This document shows, one piece after another, positions 27,510-35,990 of a DNA stretch of 64,000 nucleotides; position 1 is the first letter of the stretch, and the number at the start of each line of letters is the position of its first letter. The stretch is from Crystallibacter degradans. Its GTDB lineage: Bacteria > Actinomycetota > Actinomycetes > Actinomycetales > Micrococcaceae. The notes beneath the pieces are model-generated. The model made no database searches, was not told where the DNA came from, and saw only the letters and a program-made list of their open reading frames with translations. The DNA is taken from contig NZ_JABBCH010000010.1 in the NCBI RefSeq assembly GCF_012952295.1, positions 93,518-157,517 of the forward strand, written 5' to 3'. The translations under genes and the position numbers were made by a program.

Positions 27510-27977
27510 GTCGTCACTCCTTCCGGCAGGACTCCCGGCTTCAGCGCGGGTAAATACTGCCAATAGACGGTTATTAGCTCACCGCCCGGGTTCGGGCGAA
27601 GCTCCTGGCTTCCGTCAGTCCTGTTCGCAAACGGGACGTAAGTCCGGACCGGCTTTACCGGACCGCCTGGACATACCCCTGCCGTAGAAGATTCTGCGGC
27701 GGGAAACGGAAACGCGTAGTCAGCTCTCCCACCATGTATCCCGGCCGTAAATTCCAAATGGACAAACAGGACCAAGACATGACTCATGGAGGCAGAAAAC
27801 TGCTTTGCCTAGTGTACTACACGTCGGGGTCACGCTTCGCCGCTCTTCCTCTTCGGAAACTGCGCACTTCGGCCGGCTGTTCCACCCGTCCTGCACAGCT
27901 GCCGCACGCGGGAGTCGTGCGCACATCCGGCACGCGGACCCTCGCGCCGCTGCATCACAACGCGCAGCATCGACCCT
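27510..27977. promoter_or_regulatory. Divergent rpsB / M23-peptidase intergenic region, probable rpsB leader
   Basis: 468 bp without a supported gene. On the rpsB side it can fold into several stems, including CGCCCG-AACC-CGGGCG near 27579-27595 and an inverted repeat around GTCCGG...CCGGAC near 27632-27660, so a structured ribosomal-protein leader is likely. A small symmetric TAGTGTACTAC near 27810 could be part of promoters. No known riboswitch motif was recognised. Confidence 0.35.
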
Positions 27978-28559
27978 ATGGAATTGCCCGGCCCCCTTGA
28001 ACAGTCCCCCAGAAGATCCCAGCTGCGCTTCTCCCCGCAGGTTCTTCGCCTGGCGTGGGCAGCCGCCATCGTTCTGCTGTTGACTGCAGCCAACGTCCCG
28101 CTGCCCGGCACACCGCCCACGACTGGCACGACCAGAAGCTACGCCCCGATGTGGAACTGGCCGACAGATCCGAAGCCTGCCGTGCTGGCGGGGTTTGATC
28201 CCCCGCCCGAGCCCTGGTCTCGCGGGCACCGAGGGGTTGACCTCAACGCGCACGACGGCGCTTCAGTACTCGCTCCGCAGGACGGTACTGTGAGCTTCGT
28301 CGGCTGGGTTGTGGACCGCCCCGTCATCACCATCGACCACGGCAACGGACTGCGCAGCAGCTTTGAACCTGTATCCAGCGAATTGAAGAAGGGCGAACCG
28401 GTGGACAAGGGCGCCGCGTTGGGGTCCGTGGACGGAGCGTCGCACTGCCCGCCCGGCTGTCTGCACTGGGGAGTGCGGCAGGGTGAGGAATACCTCAACC
28501 CGTTGCAGTTCGTGATGGATATGAGGCCCTCGGTCCTGCTTCCCCGGCCTATGGAATGA
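27978..28559 (+). CDS. M23-family (LytM-type) metallopeptidase-like protein
   Basis: 193 residues. A signal-anchor helix (about residues 25-42) exports a LytM domain. The first zinc motif is present as HRGVDLNA (HxxxD), and the domain continues GASVLAPQDGTVSFVGWV, ITIDHGNGLRS and LHWGVR. The usual second motif HxH reads CLH here, so one zinc ligand may be a cysteine or be lost. Such proteins cut peptidoglycan or, when degenerate, activate amidases. Divergent from rpsB. The start lacks a strong ribosome-binding site. Confidence 0.8.
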   Translation: MELPGPLEQSPRRSQLRFSPQVLRLAWAAAIVLLLTAANVPLPGTPPTTGTTRSYAPMWNWPTDPKPAVLAGFDPPPEPWSRGHRGVDLNAHDGASVLAPQDGTVSFVGWVVDRPVITIDHGNGLRSSFEPVSSELKKGEPVDKGAALGSVDGASHCPPGCLHWGVRQGEEYLNPLQFVMDMRPSVLLPRPME

Positions 28560-28581
28560 AGTTAAACGCCGCGGAGTGAGG

Positions 28582-29772
28582 CTAAACGAACGCGGCGATG
28601 CCTGTGATGGCCCGGCCGGTAACCAGCGAGTTGATCTCGTGGGTGCCCTCGTAGGAGTAGATAGCCTCGGCATCGGCGAAGATCTTGGCCATCTCATAGT
28701 CGGTGACAATGCCGTTGCCGCCGAGGATTCCGCGGCCGAGCGCCACCGACTCACGCATGCGGGCCGTAGTGAACGCTTTGGCGAGTGCGGACTGTTCGTC
28801 CTTCGCGGCGCCCAAGTCCTCCAACTGGGCCAGGCGCACCATCATGCCCATGGACGCCACCGTGTTGCCCAGAATTTGGACGAGCTGTTCCTGCACCAAC
28901 TGGTAGGAGGCCAGCGGTTTGCCGAACTGGTGCCGCTCGACGGCATAGCGGCGTGCGACGTCGAAGGCCGCCATTTGTTGCCCAACCGCCTGCCATGCCA
29001 CCGCCAGCCGGGTCACCTTCAGCACCTTGTTCGTGTCCTTGAAGCTGTTGGCGCCTTTGAGGTGGAATTCATCCGGCACCACCACGTTGTCGAGAATGAT
29101 GTCCGCGTTCTGCACCGTGCGCAAGCTGATCTTGTTCTCGATCTTCGTGGCCTGGTAACCCTCCAACGTGGTGTCCACCAGGAATCCCTTGACCTGGTTG
29201 TCCGCCACATCCCGGGCATAGATCACCACCCAGTCGGAGAACGTGGCATTGCCGATCCAGCGCTTGGCGCCGTTGAGGATCCAGCTTCCCCCGTCCCGGA
29301 TAGCGGTGGTGCGCGTGCCGCCGGCAACGTCCGAACCCCCCAGCGGTTCCGTCAGCCCGAAGGCCCCGATCTTCTTCAAGGAATAGATGTCGGGCAGCCA
29401 GGCATCCTGCTGCTCCTGCGAGGCCAGGGCCTCGATGGACCCGGTGAACAGCCCGTCATGGACTCCCATGAATGTCGCGATGGAGGTATCCGCGCGCGTG
29501 AACTCCGCATGCAGCAGCCCGGCCAGCAGGTTGGAATATCCCTGCCTCCGGACAGGGCTGACAACGTCCAGCTCCGCCAGCTTCGGGATGATTTCCATGG
29601 GGAACTCTCCCCGGTTCCAACAATCCACTGCGATCGGCCGGACTTCCTTGGCCAGCCAGTCCCGGACCTCATGCAACCGGGCGCGCTCCGAGGCAGAGAG
29701 AACTTCCTCGAAGGCGTAGAAGTCCCCATCGGCATAAGGGAGATTGTTCGGATCAATGGCAGTCTGGCCCAT
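28582..29772 (-). CDS. Acyl-CoA dehydrogenase, glutaryl-CoA dehydrogenase-like
   Basis: 396 residues from the ATG at 29772 (MGQTAIDPNNL). GAFGLTEPLGGSDVAGG is the FAD/substrate loop, ERHQFGKPLA and ILGGNGIV follow, and the C-terminal YSYEGTHEINSLVTGRAITG has the glutamate that serves as base in glutaryl-CoA dehydrogenases. It may oxidise glutaryl-CoA or another acyl-CoA. It stands alone, 22 bp from the convergent M23 gene, and has a perfect 20-bp palindrome in its promoter. The longer frame to 29844 runs through the palindrome and is rejected. Confidence 0.9.
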   Translation of the reverse strand: MGQTAIDPNNLPYADGDFYAFEEVLSASERARLHEVRDWLAKEVRPIAVDCWNRGEFPMEIIPKLAELDVVSPVRRQGYSNLLAGLLHAEFTRADTSIATFMGVHDGLFTGSIEALASQEQQDAWLPDIYSLKKIGAFGLTEPLGGSDVAGGTRTTAIRDGGSWILNGAKRWIGNATFSDWVVIYARDVADNQVKGFLVDTTLEGYQATKIENKISLRTVQNADIILDNVVVPDEFHLKGANSFKDTNKVLKVTRLAVAWQAVGQQMAAFDVARRYAVERHQFGKPLASYQLVQEQLVQILGNTVASMGMMVRLAQLEDLGAAKDEQSALAKAFTTARMRESVALGRGILGGNGIVTDYEMAKIFADAEAIYSYEGTHEINSLVTGRAITGIAAFV

Positions 29773-29824
29773 GGGTGCATCCTTTACTCGCGGCTCCAGG
29801 ACGCGAAAGCACATCCCGGCGGTC

Positions 29825-29844
29825 ATGTTACTCGTCAGTAACAT
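29825..29844. promoter_or_regulatory. Perfect palindrome upstream of the acyl-CoA dehydrogenase
   Basis: ATGTTACT-CGTC-AGTAACAT: two perfect 8-bp arms with a 4-bp spacer, 53 bp before the start codon. It has the form of a TetR-family operator for fatty-acid or acyl-CoA genes. No regulator gene is adjacent, so a remote regulator is expected. Confidence 0.65.
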
Positions 29845-29993
29845 AACCTATTCGTCTGCAGCGGGGCAACCTTGGCCCCATGAAAGGCAGTCAGCAAAAC
29901 CGGGCTTCGAAAGCAACTGGGACACCGATAACGCCGGGCATGGCAAAGGCCCCGGCTGGATCCCGAATCAGATCCGGCCGGAGCCTCTGTGCC

Positions 29994-30016
29994 CAGCAAC
30001 GGCTGGGGTGTTGCTG
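29994..30016 (-). terminator. Hairpin immediately after tRNA-Met
   Basis: CAGCAAC and GTTGCTG form a perfect 7-bp stem around a 9-nt loop, directly after the discriminator base of the tRNA on the minus strand. No T-run follows. It may be a terminator or a 3'-processing element. Confidence 0.4.
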
Positions 30017-30090
30017 TAGGGCGACTGGGACTTGAACCCAGGACCAAAGGATTATGAGTCCTCTGCTCTGACCTGCTGAGCTACCGCCCC
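30017..30090 (-). tRNA. tRNA-Met (CAT), elongator type
   Basis: A 74-nt cloverleaf. The acceptor stem GGGGCGG/TCGCCCT has G-U pairs at both ends, the D-arm has AGCTCAGCAGGTCAGAGC, the anticodon stem GAGGA/TCCTT holds loop CTCATAA (anticodon CAT), and the T-arm is CTGGGTTCAAGTCCCAG. CCA is not encoded. The absence of initiator features (no GGG/CCC anticodon stem pairs) favours elongator Met; the lysidine tRNA-Ile2 also has CAT and cannot be fully excluded. Confidence 0.9.
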
Positions 30091-30181
30091 CTGACTGCCT
30101 CGCGATCAGCTGCGAGCAGTTTCGACGTAGCCATCCTAATGGCTACGTGCGGCCCCGCGCACCTTGAGACGCGCGGCGCCG

Positions 30182-31423
30182 TCAGCTCGGCAAGAAGTCA
30201 TCCACCGATCCGCCGCGGTACAGCTTCTCGAAGGTGTCCATGGTCTTATCGATGGCATGTTTGGCCGCCTTGGCGTGGCTGGCCTCGCCCATGGCCTGGA
30301 TGTCCTCCGGTGACTGCTTCAGCACCAGGTCCAGTTTGGCGGCCAGGTCGACCGGATCCCGCGGGGTGAAGAGGTAACCGTTGACGCCGTCGTCGACCAG
30401 GTGCGGCAGGGCCATGGCATTGGCCAGGACCACCGGCTTGCTCGCGGACATGGCCTCCAGCGAGACCAGGGACTGCAGCTCCGCCGTACCCGGCTGGCAG
30501 AAGACAGTCGCCCGAAGGTACGCGAGCCGCAGTGCGTCGTCGTCGACGTGGCCCAGGAACTTCACCCGCCCGGCCATACCGAGCTCGGCCACCTTGGCGT
30601 CGAGCATGGGGCGCACTTCGCCCTCGCCGACTATTTCCAGATGGACATTGAGGTCAGGGTCCGTCAGCGAGATCGCTTCTATCAGCACGTCCACGTGCTT
30701 CTCCTGGGCTAGCCTGCCCGCAAAAAGCACCGTGGGATGGTCAGGTTTCTCGACGACTTCACCCGGCGCCAGTTCGTAATGGGCTGAGTCAATGCCGTTG
30801 GAGAGCGGAAGCACTTTGTGCAGGAAGGCGTGCTCCTTCATGGCCTTGGCGGCCAGCGGTGTAGGAGTAGTGACTACCGCTGCCTTGCCCATGATCTTGC
30901 CCATGTCGCGCCAGGAGTTCTTGGCAACAATGTCCAGGAACCACTGTGGGAACGGCAGGAACGGTTCGAGATTTTCGGGCATGAAGTGGTTCGTAGCAAT
31001 GGCCCGGATTCCGCGGCGTACCGCTTCGGCCATGGTGGCCTGGCCGATCATGTAGTGGCACTGGATGTGAACCACGTCCGGCTGGACCTCATCGAAGATC
31101 CGCTTCATGTCCCGCCTGATCTCCCAGGGAAAGCAAATGCGCCATGACTCATGCGTGGGCACCGAATGCGAGCGGAGCCGGTGGACGGCCGCTTCGGAGC
31201 GCTGCTCCACATACGTGGTTCCCTGCTCCGGCCGCGCCGCGACGACATGCACGTCGTGCCCCCGCTTGGACATGGCTTGGGCCAGCCGCAGGCCGAACAC
31301 CGCCGCCCCGTTGACATCCGGCAGATAGGTGTCGGCGGCGATCAGGATCTTCAGTGGTCTCGGTCCCTTGTTCCCACTCACCTGGCGCAGAACTCCCTGG
31401 TCGGTTGTGACGATGCTGTTCAT
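30182..31423 (-). CDS. Glycosyltransferase family 4 protein
   Basis: 413 residues, GT-B fold. LKILIAADTYLPDVNGAAV starts the acceptor domain near residue 24, PDVVHIQCHYMIG follows, and the donor domain has VLFAGRLAQEKHVDVLIEA, LEIVGEGEVRP and the family-4 PGTAELQSLVSLEAMS (EX7E-like region). It resembles retaining mannosyl- or glucosyl-diacylglycerol synthases that use lipid acceptors at the membrane face. The nearby CDP-alcohol phosphatidyltransferase also suggests envelope lipid work. The donor and acceptor cannot be read from sequence. Confidence 0.88.
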   Translation of the reverse strand: MNSIVTTDQGVLRQVSGNKGPRPLKILIAADTYLPDVNGAAVFGLRLAQAMSKRGHDVHVVAARPEQGTTYVEQRSEAAVHRLRSHSVPTHESWRICFPWEIRRDMKRIFDEVQPDVVHIQCHYMIGQATMAEAVRRGIRAIATNHFMPENLEPFLPFPQWFLDIVAKNSWRDMGKIMGKAAVVTTPTPLAAKAMKEHAFLHKVLPLSNGIDSAHYELAPGEVVEKPDHPTVLFAGRLAQEKHVDVLIEAISLTDPDLNVHLEIVGEGEVRPMLDAKVAELGMAGRVKFLGHVDDDALRLAYLRATVFCQPGTAELQSLVSLEAMSASKPVVLANAMALPHLVDDGVNGYLFTPRDPVDLAAKLDLVLKQSPEDIQAMGEASHAKAAKHAIDKTMDTFEKLYRGGSVDDFLPS

Positions 31424-31438
31424 ATGATCTGTTCGTAC

Positions 31439-32356
31439 CTAAGGCTTCCTGGTTGCGGCGGCCTGGGCCCGCCGTCGTGCTTCTTCTCGTTTTTGCAGTA
31501 CGTCCGGATGGTGTCTTGAAAGAGCAATGACCCCCACAATAGCAACCAAACCCGCGCCGACCATGGCAATCGCGGTGACGGCTTCGACGTCGGGTTTCAG
31601 TTCCCCCAGCAGGAAAATTCCGATGGCGATGCCGACGAGTGGATCGATGACGGTGAGTCCGGCTATCACCAGGTCCGGCGGTCCGCTGGAATAGGCGCTC
31701 TGGACAAACCACGCTCCCAGACCCGCAGCGGCAATAATCGCGATGATGCTGTACACCGGCACGTTGGCCAGGAAGCGCCCGTTGGGGTCGAACAGGTGCA
31801 GGCCGATGATCCGCACCAGGACCGCGACAAAGCCGAAGAGCATCCCGGCGCCGAGGATGTAGGCGAAAGCGTTCAAGCGGTGCCGGAACATCAGTTCGAG
31901 GGAGAGGAAAACCGCAACAACGACGGCGAGCAGCAGTACCGTCGACAGCTCCTCTGCCGCTGTAACCCGGTGGCTCTCCCCGGTGACGTTGACCGCCAGC
32001 AACACGAAGCCCGCGCTTCCGGTGACACACGCGGTGATCGCCACAACCGTCATGCGGTTCAGCCGGATCCCCTGGTCCTTCGAGTTCACGATGGTGGTGA
32101 TGACCAGGGCGATGGCACCGATGGGCTGGACAACCGTAAGCGGGGCGCTGACGAGAGCGAAGACGTTCAGTCCCATGCCGACGCCCAACAGCAGCAGTCC
32201 CACAACCCACCGCGGATTGCGCAGCAGCCGCAGCAGTCCGCTGACGCTGAGGGAGAGCCCGCCGGTGTTTGCCTGCACCGCGCTGGCCTGACGCTGCGTT
32301 CCGAGGGCCAGGAAGCAAGCACCGGCCAGCGCGCAGAGGATCGCTAGCCAGACCAT
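31439..32356 (-). CDS. DMT-family (EamA/NIPA-like) transporter
   Basis: 305 residues with nine to ten membrane helices and two repeat halves. Motifs include SAPLTVVQPIGAIALVITT in the first half and GLTVIDPLVGIAIGIFLLGE in the second, the drug/metabolite transporter pattern. It ends 16 bp before the glycosyltransferase on the same strand and is probably cotranscribed with it. The substrate is unknown; a link to lipid or glycan precursor export is speculative. Confidence 0.82.
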   Translation of the reverse strand: MVWLAILCALAGACFLALGTQRQASAVQANTGGLSLSVSGLLRLLRNPRWVVGLLLLGVGMGLNVFALVSAPLTVVQPIGAIALVITTIVNSKDQGIRLNRMTVVAITACVTGSAGFVLLAVNVTGESHRVTAAEELSTVLLLAVVVAVFLSLELMFRHRLNAFAYILGAGMLFGFVAVLVRIIGLHLFDPNGRFLANVPVYSIIAIIAAAGLGAWFVQSAYSSGPPDLVIAGLTVIDPLVGIAIGIFLLGELKPDVEAVTAIAMVGAGLVAIVGVIALSRHHPDVLQKREEARRRAQAAATRKP

Positions 32357-32413
32357 GCGGTCCTGACTGCCGTTGTTCCTGGTGCACTGCGTTTCCCACC
32401 TGCCGGCGGACCG

Positions 32414-33067
32414 TCAACCATTCGTGTGCCCATTGACAGCGGAGCCGGCGGGGCTGTCCGGCTGTTGCCCGCGTTTGGCACGGTGTTTCCGCCATACCCC
32501 GCGCATGTATCCCCACCACGCCAGCAGATGGCCCACGCAACCGAGGATGAGGATCGCGTAGGCAATAGCCGCCAGCCAGTCCTCTCCGGGTTCGAGGGCC
32601 TTATGCAGCAGCAGAAGCGGGGTTCCGACCAGCAGCAGCGCCGTCCGGATCTTGCCGATGTTGGTCACGGGCAGGTTCGGGTTGCCGTGAAAAAGAGCGA
32701 GTGAGAACGCCAGCAGGATCCCGTCAGGGATGACGATGGCCAGCAGTAGCCACAGCGGCGCGATGCCGGCGACAACGAAAGTGATGGCTACGATGATCAG
32801 CGCCAGGCGGTCCGCGACCGGATCCAGCCATTTGCCCACCGAGGAGATCTGGTTCAAGCGGCGCGCCAGGTAACCGTCCACCCAGTCGGTTGTTCCAATA
32901 ATGACGAGCACGATGGTGGCCGCTGCGTAATCCTCCAGTGCGATGTACCGGATAAACAGCGGGACCGCGAGGAAGCGAAGGACAGTAATGATGTTCGGTA
33001 CCGTCCAAAACGTCTGCAGTTCCCGGTATTCGTAGTTATCCCGGGAACCGGCACCAATCAGCTTCAC
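32414..33067 (-). CDS. CDP-alcohol phosphatidyltransferase
   Basis: 217 residues. The full catalytic signature D-x2-DG-x2-AR-x8-G-x3-D-x3-D is present (DWVDGYLARR ... GKWLDPVADR), with six membrane helices. It joins CDP-diacylglycerol to an alcohol acceptor (glycerol-3-phosphate, inositol phosphate or similar). The start at the GTG at 33067 is chosen because GGGGAGGG lies 4 bp upstream; the GTG at 33085 would put that site inside the gene. Whether it is PgsA, a cardiolipin synthase or a PI-phosphate synthase is undecided. Confidence 0.88.
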   Translation of the reverse strand: MKLIGAGSRDNYEYRELQTFWTVPNIITVLRFLAVPLFIRYIALEDYAAATIVLVIIGTTDWVDGYLARRLNQISSVGKWLDPVADRLALIIVAITFVVAGIAPLWLLLAIVIPDGILLAFSLALFHGNPNLPVTNIGKIRTALLLVGTPLLLLHKALEPGEDWLAAIAYAILILGCVGHLLAWWGYMRGVWRKHRAKRGQQPDSPAGSAVNGHTNG

Positions 33068-33167
33068 TGTCCCTCCCCTCTTCACTGACGCACCTTCCGC
33101 AGGGAACGGAGTGGTGCTGATGTGCAGTTATGCAACCAGCGGCTACGGTCCAGCCGCTGGTTTTCGA

Positions 33168-34010
33168 TTACTGGCGCAGCAGTTTACGCAGCAATACGAA
33201 GAAGGCGGCCAAAGACGCTGCCAGCGCAGCCAGCGGCTTCCAGCGGTCCTGCAGTTCATCTTGAAGACCTGACCCGGAACCGGTGCCCGTCGCAGTTGCG
33301 CCGGCATGCGAGCCTGTAGACGAGCCCCGGACCGCTGCGATGCGCGTCTCGGCCGCTTCACGGGCTTTGGCGGCAGCCTCGCTGGCGTTGGCCTTGATCC
33401 TTTCGCTCTGCGGCTTGGGATCGAGCTTCTCGCCCAGTCCATCGCGGATACGCGCGAGATGTTCGCGGCGCTCCCCGGAGCGGTTGCGCAGTTCTTCCAG
33501 CGAAGGAGCCGGTTGCTTGGGCGTCTGGTCTTCCTCAGCCTGTTCCGGCTTTTCCTTCTTCACCGGCTTCTGGTCCAGCGTGGCCGGATCAAAGCTGCGG
33601 CCTTCCTTCAGCACGCCAATGTCATACTTGATGCCCCACAGCGCATGCTCAGGCAGCAGCGGCATGGTCTTCTTCAGCCGCAGCGCACCGATCAGGCCCA
33701 CAATGGCGGCCAGAACCAGGAACAGCAGCGCCACGAGCAGCGCCGCAAGCCACGGTTCCATGACTTCGCCAAGCCCCATGATGGCGGCAACGAGCAAGGC
33801 AATAACCATAAAGGCAACGAACACGAGGGCAACGGCCAGAAGGGCAGCGGCCACGCCGACCTTGACGCCTTTGCCCTTAAGCTCGACGGCAGCCAGCGAA
33901 AGCTCATCATTGATCTGGCGAGGCACCAATCGCCCGGCCATCTTGACCAGTGACACCAGGGAGGATCTGCTTCCCGCAGTAGTGGTCCTGGTGTTGTCAA
34001 CGCGAGTCAT
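33168..34010 (-). CDS. Holin-like (superfamily III) membrane protein
   Basis: 280 residues. Two close membrane helices (about residues 50-78 and 83-108) are followed by a long charged, Lys/Glu/Ala-rich helical region and one more C-terminal helix (about 262-276). This matches actinobacterial 'phage holin family' proteins, which are chromosomal, not part of a prophage; no phage genes lie nearby. The ATG at 34010 has GGAGG 8 bp upstream. The cellular function is unknown. Confidence 0.78.
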   Translation of the reverse strand: MTRVDNTRTTTAGSRSSLVSLVKMAGRLVPRQINDELSLAAVELKGKGVKVGVAAALLAVALVFVAFMVIALLVAAIMGLGEVMEPWLAALLVALLFLVLAAIVGLIGALRLKKTMPLLPEHALWGIKYDIGVLKEGRSFDPATLDQKPVKKEKPEQAEEDQTPKQPAPSLEELRNRSGERREHLARIRDGLGEKLDPKPQSERIKANASEAAAKAREAAETRIAAVRGSSTGSHAGATATGTGSGSGLQDELQDRWKPLAALAASLAAFFVLLRKLLRQ

Positions 34011-34150
34011 GGGCTCTGCCTCCATTGCTAGTTTGGTAGTGCTCGAGTGTCCACAGTCTAAAATTATCATTCTGCCTGAATTCAACCCCTCAGCCATGAG
34101 GACGACATTCAAACGCGAAGATCTTCGGCAATTGCAATGCTTCCGAGACA

Positions 34151-34162
34151 GTAAACGCTTAC
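34151..34162. promoter_or_regulatory. LacI-type operator-like site upstream of the beta-glucosidase
   Basis: GTAAACGCTTAC is a near-palindrome of the GTAAACGTTTAC type bound by LacI/GalR-family sugar regulators in actinobacteria. It lies 69 bp before the beta-glucosidase start. No LacI gene is adjacent. Confidence 0.45.
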
Positions 34163-34230
34163 GCTCCGGTACTTCCAACACTATGCTGACAGCCAGCCAT
34201 TGACACCATCAGCACAGGTCGGAGCCGGAT

Positions 34231-35649
34231 ATGAGCGAAGTGTTGCATTTCCCCAAGGGCTTTCTGTGGGGAGCCGCGACCGCCGCCTACCAGGTAGAGG
34301 GCGCCACGGGCGAAGACGGCCGGGGCGATTCGATCTGGGACACGTTTTGCCGCCTGCCCGGCGCCGTCGTCGACGGACACACCGGAGACGAAGCGTGCGA
34401 CCACTACCACCGCTACCAGGAGGATGTCGCCCTGATGCGGTCGCTAAATCTGGACTCCTACCGGTTCTCGGCCTCCTGGCCGCGCATCCAGCCCGATGGC
34501 CGGAAGACCAATACCGCCGGCCTGGACTTCTACTCACGCCTCATCGATGAACTGCATGGTGCGCAAATCAAACCGTGGCTGACGCTCTACCACTGGGACC
34601 TGCCGCAGGCGCTCGAAGACGACGGCGGTTGGGCCAACCGGGATACCGCCTACCGCTTCGCCGAGTATGCGCTGGCTGTCCACGAGGTGCTCGGCGACCG
34701 CGTGGATGTGTGGACCACGCTGAACGAGCCATGGTGCTCGGCTTTCCTCGGCTATGGTTCCGGCGTGCACGCACCGGGGCGTCAATCCCGTCCGGACTCC
34801 CTCGCCGCCATGCACCATTTGCTGCTGGGACATGGCCTGGCCGTGACGGAGTTGCGGCAGCGGGCGCCCAAGGCCAAGCTTGGCCTCACGCTCAATTTCA
34901 CGGTGGTAGATCCGGTCAACCCCAATGATCCGGCAGATCAGGATGCAGCGCGCCGCATCGACGGCCAGTTCAACCGGGCATTCCTGGATCCGGTATTCCA
35001 CGGCGCCTATCCAGCGGACTTCCTTGCCGACGTCGCCAAATACGGACTCGAAGAGCGCATCCTGCCGGGTGACATGAGCACGATCAGCGCACCCATTGAC
35101 ACGCTGGGAGTGAATTACTACCACGGTGAAGCAGTAACCAGCCATCCCCGGGCGGATGCAGGGAACGCACATGCCGCGCCTGTGGAACGTCCGCTTGCAT
35201 CGCCCTACCCGGCAGCTGACCAGGTTTCCGTGGTGCCGCGGGGACTGCCGACGACGGCGATGGGCTGGGAGGTACAACCGGAGGGTCTGTACCGGCTGCT
35301 GACACGGTTGCAGGAGGACTACAGCGGCCCAGCAGGTACGGCGCTCTACATCACGGAAAACGGAGCAGCATATGACGATGCAGTCGGCCCCGACGGTGCC
35401 GTGGAGGATCCGGACCGGCTCGAATTCATCCGTGCGCATCTATTCCAGTGTCACAAGGCGATCAGCGCCGGAGTAGATCTTCGCGGCTACTTCGGCTGGT
35501 CACTTATGGACAACTTCGAATGGGCCTGGGGATATCACAAGCGTTTCGGCCTCGTGCGGGTGAACTACGAAACCTTCGAGCGAACGGTCAAAGCGAGCGG
35601 CTCCTGGTTTGCCGACGTGGCCGGCACCAACAGCGTGCCCGTGGGCTGA
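34231..35649 (+). CDS. GH1 beta-glucosidase
   Basis: 472 residues, normal for glycoside hydrolase family 1. FPKGFLWGAATAAYQVEGA at the N-terminus, the acid/base glutamate in TTLNEPWC (about residue 171) and the nucleophile in LYITENGAAYDD (about residue 373) are all present. It should hydrolyse cellobiose or aryl/alkyl beta-glucosides in the cytoplasm, as there is no signal peptide. GGAGC lies before the ATG. Single gene, closed by the terminator at 35701. Confidence 0.95.
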   Translation: MSEVLHFPKGFLWGAATAAYQVEGATGEDGRGDSIWDTFCRLPGAVVDGHTGDEACDHYHRYQEDVALMRSLNLDSYRFSASWPRIQPDGRKTNTAGLDFYSRLIDELHGAQIKPWLTLYHWDLPQALEDDGGWANRDTAYRFAEYALAVHEVLGDRVDVWTTLNEPWCSAFLGYGSGVHAPGRQSRPDSLAAMHHLLLGHGLAVTELRQRAPKAKLGLTLNFTVVDPVNPNDPADQDAARRIDGQFNRAFLDPVFHGAYPADFLADVAKYGLEERILPGDMSTISAPIDTLGVNYYHGEAVTSHPRADAGNAHAAPVERPLASPYPAADQVSVVPRGLPTTAMGWEVQPEGLYRLLTRLQEDYSGPAGTALYITENGAAYDDAVGPDGAVEDPDRLEFIRAHLFQCHKAISAGVDLRGYFGWSLMDNFEWAWGYHKRFGLVRVNYETFERTVKASGSWFADVAGTNSVPVG

Positions 35650-35700
35650 ACCAATCAGCGTATAGTCCCCGATCACGTCGCCCCATTGGAAACGGGCAAT

Positions 35701-35738
35701 AAAAAGTCCCCGCCCTGGTAACAGGACGGGGACTTTTT
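35701..35738. terminator. Bidirectional rho-independent terminator
   Basis: AAAAAGTCCCCG pairs with CGGGGACTTTTT, extended by CCTG/CAGG around GTAA with one mismatch. T-runs flank the stem on both strands, so it ends the beta-glucosidase transcript (+) and the tRNA-Asn transcript (-). Confidence 0.93.
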
Positions 35739-35742
35739 ATGG

Positions 35743-35818
35743 TGGCTCCCCCGACTGGACTCGAACCAGTAACCCTTCGATTAACAGTCGAATGCTCTGC
35801 CAATTGAGCTACGGGGGA
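35743..35818 (-). tRNA. tRNA-Asn (GTT)
   Basis: Acceptor TCCCCCG/CGGGGGA, D-arm AGCTCAATTGGCAGAGCA, anticodon arm TTCGACTGTTAATCGAA with anticodon GTT, T-arm ACTGGTTCGAGTCCAGT, discriminator G and an encoded CCA. The terminator lies 5 bp beyond the CCA. Confidence 0.97.
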
Positions 35819-35990
35819 AAGCGGCAGATACAACCTTACAAGGCTTTTTCCCGGAAGTGAAATCCTGAACTTTTCCAGTTCCTGACGTATAAAACGTCGG
35901 TTCAGAACACCAGTTTCGGAAGCTTTGCGGCTCCATCAAGGCCTCAATGAGTTTACGTAAACCTGACCGCAAATGCCAAATCGGCGTTCG

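Noticed and set aside
33168..34010. Evidence of a prophage from the holin-like protein
   Set aside because: No integrase, capsid, portal or endolysin gene is nearby; such proteins are often chromosomal in actinobacteria.
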